Origin: PFJX01 sp031426815 | GTDB lineage: Bacteria > Pseudomonadota > Gammaproteobacteria > Burkholderiales > Thiobacillaceae | DNA: 7,192 nucleotides | Assembly: GCA_031426815.1 (NCBI GenBank) | Contig: JASJPG010000117.1 | Coordinates: forward strand, 1-7,192 | Reading direction: 5' to 3' | Shown here: positions 1 to 5,244 of the stretch, piece by piece | How positions within the stretch are numbered: position 1 is the first letter of the stretch | Layout: every line of letters begins with the position of its first letter | Notes under the pieces: generated by a model | The model's input: the letters and a program-made list of their open reading frames with translations, nothing else | Database searches by the model: none | Told to the model about the DNA's origin: nothing | Position numbers and translations under genes: made by a program

Positions 1-676
1 CGAACATGGTGGCGCCGACGCTGTAGATATCCGTCCAGGGACCGAGCCGGTCGCGTTGCTTGTATTGCTCGGGCGCGGCAAATCCGGGCGTGTACATGGG
101 CGAGGCCATGAAGTCTTGCGACAAGGCATGGCGCGCGGCGCCGAAGTCGATCAACACCGGCGATCCGTCGGCGCGGATGTAGATATTCGAAGGTTTGATG
201 TCGAGATGCAGAATCTTGTGCGCATGCACTTCGCGCAAGCCATTGAGCAACTGGATGAAGACACTGCGCAGGAAGCTTTCGCGCATCGGCTCTTCCAGTC
301 CGACGATGTGGCGCTGCAGGGTTTTGCCCTGCTCATACTTCATCACCATGTAGACGGTGTCGTTGGCGCGAAAGAAATTGACCACCTTGACCACATTCGG
401 GTGGCGGATGCCGGCCAGCGAACGGCCTTCCTCGAAGAAACACTTCATGCCGTAACGAAAGGAAGATTCCTTGTCGACCGAGACCGGGTGCACCGTGCCC
501 TGTTCGCCGCGAGTGACGACGCCGCCGGGCAGATATTCCTTGATTGCCACCGGTTGGCCATTGATATCGAAGGCCAGATAAACCAGTGAAAAGCCGCCGC
601 CCCCGATTCGGCGATCGATGACGTACTCGCCCAGATGATAGCCGTGGGACAAAGGTTCGGTGGTTTGGGCAGCCAT
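1..676 (-). CDS. Hanks-type serine/threonine protein kinase, N-terminal part (cut by window edge)
   Basis: Cytoplasmic kinase domain that transfers phosphate from ATP to Ser/Thr of protein targets; the targets are unknown. The ATG at 674-676 opens 225 codons that run off the left edge. Visible motifs are a glycine-rich loop GGGGFSLVY (25-33), ATP-anchoring lysine in AIKEY (K46), helix-C glutamate in FFEEGR (80-85), catalytic loop HLDIKPSN (157-164, D159, K161, N164), DFG (177-179), the activation-segment end FAAPEQY (199-205) and the subdomain IX aspartate in WTDIYSVG (D216). HLD replaces HRD, so it is a non-RD kinase, which usually means activity does not depend on activation-loop phosphorylation. 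The kinase domain begins almost at the N-terminus with no signal peptide. No clear Shine-Dalgarno precedes the ATG, but no other start fits. It is divergent from yicC across 68 bp. In related betaproteobacteria such a kinase often neighbours a PP2C phosphatase; that part would lie outside the window (inference). Confidence 0.93.
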   Translation of the reverse strand, partial: MAAQTTEPLSHGYHLGEYVIDRRIGGGGFSLVYLAFDINGQPVAIKEYLPGGVVTRGEQGTVHPVSVDKESSFRYGMKCFFEEGRSLAGIRHPNVVKVVNFFRANDTVYMVMKYEQGKTLQRHIVGLEEPMRESFLRSVFIQLLNGLREVHAHKILHLDIKPSNIYIRADGSPVLIDFGAARHALSQDFMASPMYTPGFAAPEQYKQRDRLGPWTDIYSVGATMF

Positions 677-728
677 AGGCGGGGGGCGATAACGGCGGAG
701 TAAACTGCGCGGCTTGTAAGAACCATCC

Positions 729-734
729 AAGGAT
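729..734 (+). promoter_or_regulatory. Candidate Shine-Dalgarno of yicC
   Basis: AAGGAT lies 10 nt before the GTG at 745 and 19 nt before the ATG at 754. Its spacing is the main reason for preferring GTG 745 over the later ATG codons. The match to AAGGAGG is only partial. Confidence 0.4.
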
Positions 735-744
735 AACCAAGATC

Positions 745-1695
745 GTGGCCGCCATGAAAGAAACCCCGCAGGAAACTCTCACCAACGCCAAACAAAAACG
801 CCCCGGCAGCCAGGATGACCTGCGCAGCATGACCGGCTATGCGGTCGATACCGCCGACCTGCCCGGCGGACAACTTTCGCTGGAACTGCGCGCCGTCAAT
901 TCGCGCTTCCTCGATCTGACCTTCCGCATGGGCGAAGACTTCCGTGCACTTGAACCGGCCTTGCGGGCGAACATCGGCGAACAGGTCAAACGCGGCAAAC
1001 TGGAATGCCGCGTCAACTTCACGCCGCGCGAGGATGCCGCGCTGCCTGAAGGACTCAACGCGCCGCTGCTGACGCAACTGCAAGCGCTGTCGAACGCCGC
1101 CTTGGCCGCCTTCCCGCAAGCGCGGCCGCTGGCAGTGCAGGAAATACTGCGCTGGCCGGGCATGCTGGGCGACACCTCGCCCGATCCGGAGGCCCTGCAT
1201 GCCACCGCTTTGAAGTTGCTGGAAACGGCGCTGGCGCAGTTCAACGCCAGCCGCGCGCGTGAAGGCGACAAGCTGAAAGCCGTCATCCTCGACCGCGTTG
1301 CCGGCATCCGCGGCCACGTCGAGCGCATCCGCCCGCGCACCGCGGAAATCGTCGCCGCCTATCGCGAGAAACTCGGCAAGCGCCTGGAAGACTTGCTGCC
1401 GAGCAGCCTGGGCGACCACGACCGCGACCGCATCAACCAGGAAGTCATCCTGTTCGCCCAGAAAATCGATGTCGATGAAGAACTCGATCGTCTGGTCACC
1501 CATCTCGACGAAGTCACCCGCGCGCTAAACGCCGGCGGCGCCGCCGGCAAGCGCCTGGACTTCCTGATGCAGGAACTCAACCGCGAAGCCAATACGCTCG
1601 GCTCGAAATCGGCTTCCTTGGAACTCACGCAAACTTCGGTCGAACTGAAAGTGCTGATCGAACAGATGCGCGAGCAGATTCAGAACATCGAGTAA
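745..1695 (+). CDS. yicC: YicC family endoribonuclease
   Basis: Member of the YicC/YloC family. In E. coli YicC is a stationary-phase-associated endoribonuclease implicated in small-RNA turnover. The N-terminal family motif SMTGYA is at residues 28-33, followed by AVNSRFLDL (50-58). The C-terminal DUF1732 signature is intact, with MQELNREANTLGSKS followed by SLELT, VELK and the terminal IEQMREQIQNIE. The protein is 316 residues from GTG 745. The family normally starts just before SMTG, so ATG 829 (288 residues) would give the usual length. ATG 754 is a third option. The extra 28 residues are polar and low in complexity. The stop is 14 nt before gmk, so the two genes are probably cotranscribed, a common pairing in proteobacteria. 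Identity is secure; the start is not. Confidence 0.95.
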   Translation: MAAMKETPQETLTNAKQKRPGSQDDLRSMTGYAVDTADLPGGQLSLELRAVNSRFLDLTFRMGEDFRALEPALRANIGEQVKRGKLECRVNFTPREDAALPEGLNAPLLTQLQALSNAALAAFPQARPLAVQEILRWPGMLGDTSPDPEALHATALKLLETALAQFNASRAREGDKLKAVILDRVAGIRGHVERIRPRTAEIVAAYREKLGKRLEDLLPSSLGDHDRDRINQEVILFAQKIDVDEELDRLVTHLDEVTRALNAGGAAGKRLDFLMQELNREANTLGSKSASLELTQTSVELKVLIEQMREQIQNIE

Positions 1696-1709
1696 CGAGG
1701 ACTGCGCAC

Positions 1710-2321
1710 ATGAGCGGCAATCTTTTCATCGTTTCGGCCCCGTCCGGTGCGGGCAAATCCAGCCTGGTCAAGGCGCTGCTGGAACGCGATAGCGCCATTC
1801 GCTTATCGGTTTCCTACACCACGCGCGCAACGCGCCCTGGCGAGGTCGACGGCGTGCATTACCACTTCGTCAGCCGCGAACTGTTTCAGGAACGACTGGA
1901 GCGCGGCGAATTCCTCGAAAGCGCCGAGGTGTACGGCAATTTCTATGGGACTTCGCAACGCTGGATTGAGGCGGAAATCGCCGCCGGCCGCGACATCCTG
2001 CTGGAAATCGATTGGCAGGGCGCGGCCCAGGTCCGTCGGCTGATGCCGCAGGCACTGTCCATCTTCATCCTGCCGCCGTCACTGGCAGAACTGCAGCGGC
2101 GCCTGGATGGGCGCGGCACCGACAGCGCCGAAGTCATCGCCAAACGCATAGCGGCAGCGCGCGAAGATATCTCGCACGCACTTGAGTTCGATTATCTAGT
2201 GGTCAACGACGCATTCGACGAAGCGCTGGCCGACTTGCTGGCGATTGCCCGCGCCCAGCGTCTCTTGATGCAGAACCAGACACAACGCCAGTCTTTGCTG
2301 CTATCCAGCTTGCTGGGCTGA
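1710..2321 (+). CDS. gmk: Guanylate kinase
   Basis: Cytosolic nucleotide kinase that converts GMP (and dGMP) to GDP with ATP, essential for GTP/dGTP supply and recycling of guanine nucleotides. It has 203 residues, the normal bacterial length. The P-loop is APSGAGKS (10-17, K16). The GMP-binding residues occupy family positions: S35, R39 and R42 in SYTTRATRPGE, Y51, E70 in EFLESAEVYG, Y79 in FYGT, and D101 in LEIDWQGA. The C-terminal half shows the usual LxxRGTDS-type lid (RLDGRGTDS) and arginine-rich helix. A GAGG at 1697-1700 lies 9 nt before the ATG. The gene follows yicC closely. In many proteobacteria rpoZ and spoT come next, but here a hairpin and then convergent ppnP follow, so that linkage is broken in this genome. 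Confidence 0.98.
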   Translation: MSGNLFIVSAPSGAGKSSLVKALLERDSAIRLSVSYTTRATRPGEVDGVHYHFVSRELFQERLERGEFLESAEVYGNFYGTSQRWIEAEIAAGRDILLEIDWQGAAQVRRLMPQALSIFILPPSLAELQRRLDGRGTDSAEVIAKRIAAAREDISHALEFDYLVVNDAFDEALADLLAIARAQRLLMQNQTQRQSLLLSSLLG

Positions 2322-2337
2322 TTCTTGCGGTGTTGCC

Positions 2338-2357
2338 GGGGCGGACATCTCCGCCCC
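2338..2357. terminator. Candidate bidirectional terminator between convergent gmk and ppnP
   Basis: A perfect 8-bp inverted repeat, GGGGCGGA (2338-2345) and TCCGCCCC (2350-2357), encloses a CATC loop. It sits in the 43-bp gap between the converging 3' ends of gmk and ppnP. Neither side has a T tract, so it may act as an mRNA 3'-end stabiliser or a Rho-assisted terminator rather than a classical intrinsic terminator. Confidence 0.5.
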
Positions 2358-2364
2358 GCGGCGT

Positions 2365-2682
2365 TCAGCCGAAATGGCAAACGTAGTGATAGCTCTCGCC
2401 GGGCGCGACTTCGATCTCGAAGCTGGAGTTGCCGGGCACGCTGAACGATTCGCCTGGGCCGTATTCCTTCCACGCGCTTTCGCCCTTCATTTGCACGCGG
2501 CAGCGGCCATCCACGGTTTCCATGATTTCCGGCACACCGGTGTTGAAAGTCAGTGTGGCGGGAAGGATCACGCCCACCGATTTCCGGGTGCCGTCGGCGA
2601 ACTGGACCGTGTGCGAGACGCACTTGCCGTCGAAATAGACGTTGGCTTTCTTGATCACGGCGACGTTATCGAATTGGCTCAT
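2365..2682 (-). CDS. ppnP: Pyrimidine/purine nucleoside phosphorylase (PpnP, DUF1255/YaiE family)
   Basis: Small cupin-fold enzyme that phosphorolyses several purine and pyrimidine nucleosides to the free base and ribose-1-phosphate (activity known from E. coli PpnP). The 105 residues are slightly longer than the roughly 94 of E. coli. Family landmarks are NVYFDGKCVSHTV (14-26), GVILPATLTFNTG (37-49), VPEIMETVDG (50-59), the paired Gly turns PGES (76-79 and 94-97) and a C-terminal HYVCHF. The ATG at 2680-2682 has AAGGGGG (minus strand, 2693-2687) 4 nt upstream as a strong Shine-Dalgarno supplied by a repeat element. The start overlaps the stop of a 27-residue ORF (ATGA). It is the last gene of the arginine operon and is probably translated by coupling or controlled by a hairpin over its ribosome binding site (inference). 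Confidence 0.95.
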   Translation of the reverse strand: MSQFDNVAVIKKANVYFDGKCVSHTVQFADGTRKSVGVILPATLTFNTGVPEIMETVDGRCRVQMKGESAWKEYGPGESFSVPGNSSFEIEVAPGESYHYVCHFG

Positions 2683-2762
2683 ACAGCCCCCTTACTCACG
2701 TTCGTTCGTTTTCCCCCAAGGGGGAGTTCGCCTGACTTGAGGCGGCTCTGCGTCATGCTCAT
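2679..2762 (-). CDS. Possible 27-residue ORF between argG and ppnP (not recognised)
   Basis: A minus-strand ATG at 2760-2762 opens 27 codons ending in TGA at 2679-2681. It starts 2 nt after the argG stop, has AGGAG (minus strand, 2776-2772, inside the end of argG) at 9-nt spacing, and its TGA overlaps the ppnP ATG as ATGA. The peptide begins MSMTQSRLKSGELP and continues through the C5/G5 repeat (LGGKRTNVSKGAV), so half of it is translated repeat DNA. I recognise no function. The likeliest role, if translated at all, is a leader that keeps ribosomes moving into ppnP. It may equally be a by-product of repeat insertion. Confidence 0.3.
   Translation of the reverse strand: MSMTQSRLKSGELPLGGKRTNVSKGAV
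2687..2725. repeat. C5/G5 inverted-repeat element (REP-like) at the ppnP start
   Basis: On the plus strand CCCCCTT (2687-2693) is followed by a GTTC-rich spacer with tandem GTTC (about 2700-2707) and then TCCCCC-AA-GGGGGA (2712-2725). The distal AAGGGGG (2718-2724) can pair either with the adjacent CCCCC (2713-2717) or with CCCCCTT at 2687-2693. From memory, very similar 'CTCCCCCTTGGGGGA...CGAACG...AAGGGGG' blocks are scattered between genes of many betaproteobacteria. No second copy is present in this window, so the repeat call rests on that recollection and the internal symmetry. Confidence 0.5.
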
Positions 2763-2764
2763 GT

Positions 2765-4009
2765 TCACTTTCTCCTGGCGTCGAGTTTTGCGGCGATGCG
2801 CATGCGCAGCGCGTTGAGTTTGATGAAGCCGCCCGCGTCCTTCTGGTCGTAGGCGCCGGCGTCGTCTTCGAAGGTGGCGATGGTGGAGTCGAACAGCGAA
2901 TCGTTCTTTGAATCGCGGCCGACGACGATGACATTGCCCTTGTACAGCTTGAGACGGACGAAGCCGTTGACGTTCTGCTGGGTGTGGTCGATCAGCACCT
3001 GCAACGCTTTGCGCTCCGGCGACCACCAGTAACCGTTGTAGATCAGGCTGGCGTAACGCGGCATCAGATCGTCCTTCAGGTGGGCGACTTCGCGGTCCAG
3101 CGTGATGGATTCGATGGCGCGGTGGGCTTTCAGCAGGATGGTGCCGCCGGGCGTTTCGTAGCAGCCGCGCGATTTCATGCCGACGTAGCGGTTTTCCACC
3201 AGGTCGAGTCGACCGATGCCGTGCTTGCCGCCGAGTTCGTTCAGCTTCGCCAGCACTTCATGTGCCCGCATCGCCTCGCCGTCGATTGCCACGACATCGC
3301 CGCAAACATAGTCGAGGGTGATGTACTCGGCCTGGTCAGGCGCCTTTTCCGGCGACACGCTCCAGCGCCACATGTCTTCCTCGGCTTCCGCATTCGGGTC
3401 TTCCAGGTGGCGGCCTTCGTAGCTGATGTGCAGCAGGTTGGCATCCATCGAATAGGGGCTGCCGCCGGCCTTGTGCTTCATCTCGATGGGAATGCCATGC
3501 GTCTCGGCATAGTTGATCAGCTTCTCGCGCGACAGCAGATCCCATTCGCGCCAGGGGGCGATGACCTTGATGTCCGGCTTCAGCGCATAGGCGCCGAGTT
3601 CGAAACGGACCTGGTCGTTGCCTTTGCCGGTGGCGCCATGGCAGATGGCATCGGCACCGGTGGCATTGACGATCTCGATCAGACGCTTGGCAATCAACGG
3701 CCGGGCAATGGAGGTACCGAGCAGGTATTCGCCTTCGTAGACGGTGTTGGCGCGGAACATCGGGAAGACGAAGTCGCGCACGAATTCTTCGCGCAGATCG
3801 TCGATGTAGATCTGCTCCGGCTTGATGCCGAATTGCAGCGCCTTGGCGCGCGCCGGCTCCAACTCCTCGCCCTGGCCCAGGTCGGCGGTGAAAGTCACCA
3901 CTTCACACTGGTAGGTGTCCTGCAACCATTTCAGGATGACGGAGGTATCCAGACCGCCGGAATAGGCGAGGACGACTTTTTTGATTACAGGTTTATTGAT
4001 ATCACTCAT
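2765..4009 (-). CDS. argG: Argininosuccinate synthase
   Basis: Cytosolic ATP-dependent ligase joining citrulline and aspartate to argininosuccinate, the penultimate step of arginine synthesis, releasing AMP and PPi. From the ATG at 4007-4009 it has 414 residues, slightly above the usual 400. The N-type ATP-pyrophosphatase loop AYSGGLDTS is at 15-23. The second family signature, GATGKGNDQVRFE, begins at G125 (T127, K129, N131, D132, R135). Citrulline/aspartate-site segments such as SIARPL (100-105) and the SPYSMDANLLHISYEG stretch are present. The reading frame stays open to 4054, but AGGAA at 4018-4014 sits correctly for ATG 4009, and MSDINKPVIKKVVLAYSGG is the family-like N-terminus. It lies 57 nt after the DUF2283 gene and 2 nt before a tiny ORF leading into ppnP. 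Alternative hairpins occupy its leader. Confidence 0.97.
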   Translation of the reverse strand: MSDINKPVIKKVVLAYSGGLDTSVILKWLQDTYQCEVVTFTADLGQGEELEPARAKALQFGIKPEQIYIDDLREEFVRDFVFPMFRANTVYEGEYLLGTSIARPLIAKRLIEIVNATGADAICHGATGKGNDQVRFELGAYALKPDIKVIAPWREWDLLSREKLINYAETHGIPIEMKHKAGGSPYSMDANLLHISYEGRHLEDPNAEAEEDMWRWSVSPEKAPDQAEYITLDYVCGDVVAIDGEAMRAHEVLAKLNELGGKHGIGRLDLVENRYVGMKSRGCYETPGGTILLKAHRAIESITLDREVAHLKDDLMPRYASLIYNGYWWSPERKALQVLIDHTQQNVNGFVRLKLYKGNVIVVGRDSKNDSLFDSTIATFEDDAGAYDQKDAGGFIKLNALRMRIAAKLDARRK

Positions 4010-4013
4010 GATT

Positions 4014-4018
4014 TTCCT
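4014..4018 (-). promoter_or_regulatory. Shine-Dalgarno deciding the argG start
   Basis: On the minus strand TAGGAAAATC precedes the ATG at 4009; AGGAA ends 4 nt from the start codon. This supports 4009 over the in-frame upstream codons reaching 4054, which fall inside the hairpin region. Confidence 0.6.
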
Positions 4019-4035
4019 AGCGACAAACTGCGGCA

Positions 4036-4062
4036 GCGCGAATATTTCGCGCACCGCGAAAT
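4036..4062 (-). other. Mutually exclusive stem-loops in the argG leader
   Basis: Three complementary segments lie in the gap before argG. In mRNA order these are ATTTCGCG (4062-4055), CGCGAAAT (4051-4044) and TTCGCGC (4042-4036, read on the minus strand). The middle segment pairs perfectly with the first (8 bp, 3-nt loop GTG). Most of it pairs equally well with the third (7 bp, GCGCGAA/TTCGCGC, 3-nt loop), so only one hairpin can form at a time. The structure starts 5 nt after the DUF2283 stop and ends 17 nt before the argG Shine-Dalgarno. No T tract follows. It could be an RNA-processing or stabilising element or a translational switch; function is inferred. Confidence 0.45.
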
Positions 4063-4066
4063 GAAT

Positions 4067-4294
4067 TCAGTGTGCGGAACCCGCCACGGCATGCACTTCA
4101 CCGGGAAAGTTGCCGACTCTGAGCAGCGAAAGATCGGTTTTCTGGCTGGCATGTTCGATCTCGATGCCGATCACGCGACCATCGGCGCTCAGATTGATCA
4201 CAACGCCTTCCTGCGCCTCCCAGGCATGGGCGGCATCTTCTGGCGACAACTCGAAATAAAGAGAGTCAGTCTCTTTGAAATAAGCGATGTTCAT
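4067..4294 (-). CDS. DUF2283 domain-containing small protein
   Basis: A 75-residue soluble protein of the DUF2283 family, whose biochemical function is unknown. The family pattern is visible: a beta-strand start IAYFKETDSLYFELS (3-17, the 'Y..E.D.LY..L' motif), then EGVVINLSADGRVIGIEIEHAS (29-50), where 'G..I....DG.V.GIEI..AS' is the most conserved part. The C-terminal 25 residues (KTDLSLLRV, then GNFPGEVHAV) are not family-typical. There is no signal peptide, membrane segment or cysteine. It starts 17 nt after the argF stop with only a weak ribosome binding site, the nearest purine run (GAGG) overlapping the argF stop, so translation probably depends on argF. Its place between argF and argG ties its expression to arginine synthesis, but this does not establish a role there. 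Some DUF2283 genes sit in toxin-antitoxin-like settings; no partner toxin is seen here. Confidence 0.85.
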   Translation of the reverse strand: MNIAYFKETDSLYFELSPEDAAHAWEAQEGVVINLSADGRVIGIEIEHASQKTDLSLLRVGNFPGEVHAVAGSAH

Positions 4295-4311
4295 CGTGCA
4301 ATCAAACAGCC

Positions 4312-5244
4312 TCAGTCTTCGACCCGGCCGCGCAGCAAATATTCGAGCAGCGCCTTTTGCGTGTGCAAACGATTCTCCGCTTCGTCCCAGACCACGGACT
4401 GGCGACCGTCGATCACTTCAGCAGCCACCTCTTCGCCGCGATGTGCCGGCAGGCAATGCATGAACAGCGCATCCTTGTCTGCCACTGCCATCATTTCTGC
4501 ATCGACCTGCCAATCGGCAAAGGCCTTCATACGCTCGGCGTTTTCGGCCTCGAAACCCATGCTGGTCCAGACGTCCGTGGTAACCAGATCGGCGCCACGA
4601 CAGGCATCCATCGGATCGGCGAACTCTTCGTAATGCGTGGTCGTGAACAGACCGGCACGCTCGGGCTCGACTTCGTAGCCCGGCGGCGTGGAGACATGAA
4701 CGTTGAAATCCAGCACTTCCGCGGCCTGCAGCCAGGTATTGCACATGTTGTTGGAGTCGCCGACCCAGGCCACGGTCTTGCCCTGAATCGGGCCGCGCTG
4801 TTCGATGTAGGTGTAGATGTCGGCCAGGATCTGGCAGGGATGGTATTCGTTGGTCAGACCGTTGATGACGGGAACCCGCGAATGCGCGGCAAAGCGCTCG
4901 ATGATGTCCTGCTCGAAGGTGCGGATCATGACCACATCGACCATGCGCGAAATGACCTCGGCGGCATCTTCCACCGGCTCGCCACGGCCCAATTGGGTAT
5001 CGCGCGTATTGAGATAGATGGCCGAGCCACCCAGTTGGTGCATGCCGGCTTCAAAAGACAGCCGCGTCCGCGTCGAGCTTTTCTCGAAGATCATCGCCAG
5101 AGTGCGATCGGCCAACGGGTGGTAAGGCTGATAGCGCTTGAAGCGGTCCTTGATAATCTGCGTACGCACGAATAAATGCTCCAACTCGGCGCGGGCTAGA
5201 TCCTTGAACTGCAAATAATGTTTGATGGGGGCAACCATACTCAT
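4312..5244 (-). CDS. argF: Ornithine carbamoyltransferase (anabolic type likely)
   Basis: Cytosolic enzyme, normally a trimer, that transfers the carbamoyl group of carbamoyl phosphate to ornithine to give citrulline. The 310 residues match the family. The carbamoyl-phosphate loop is EKSSTRTRLSFE with SSTRTR at 56-61. The ornithine-binding DVWTSMG is at 224-230, and the cysteine-containing HCLPAHRGEEV begins at H263 (C264). The conserved NGLTNEYHPCQ with 'HPCQ' is also present, as is GDSNNMCNTWL. The ATG at 5242-5244 overlaps the argD stop (TGATG), which implies coupled translation. A second ATG two codons later (5236-5238) is an alternative. It is adjacent to argD and followed by a DUF2283 gene and argG. 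The arginine-pathway context supports an anabolic rather than a deiminase-pathway role. Confidence 0.97.
   Translation of the reverse strand: MSMVAPIKHYLQFKDLARAELEHLFVRTQIIKDRFKRYQPYHPLADRTLAMIFEKSSTRTRLSFEAGMHQLGGSAIYLNTRDTQLGRGEPVEDAAEVISRMVDVVMIRTFEQDIIERFAAHSRVPVINGLTNEYHPCQILADIYTYIEQRGPIQGKTVAWVGDSNNMCNTWLQAAEVLDFNVHVSTPPGYEVEPERAGLFTTTHYEEFADPMDACRGADLVTTDVWTSMGFEAENAERMKAFADWQVDAEMMAVADKDALFMHCLPAHRGEEVAAEVIDGRQSVVWDEAENRLHTQKALLEYLLRGRVED

Noticed and set aside
677..744. Sigma70-type promoters in the kinase-yicC gap (for example TTGGTT and TACAAG on the minus strand)
   Set aside because: Only 3-4 of 6 matches in each hexamer and several equally poor alternatives, so no promoter is called.
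445..1503. Minus-strand open frame of 352 codons opposite yicC and part of the kinase
   Set aside because: Both overlapped genes have clear family motifs, while this translation is low-complexity and antisense.
2984..4633. Long plus-strand open frame of 549 codons opposite argG, the DUF2283 gene and argF
   Set aside because: It runs antisense across three well-supported genes and their gaps, and its translation shows no recognisable domain; it results from GC-biased codon positions.
4357..5175. Plus-strand open frame of 272 codons opposite argF
   Set aside because: Antisense shadow of argF with no family-like motif.
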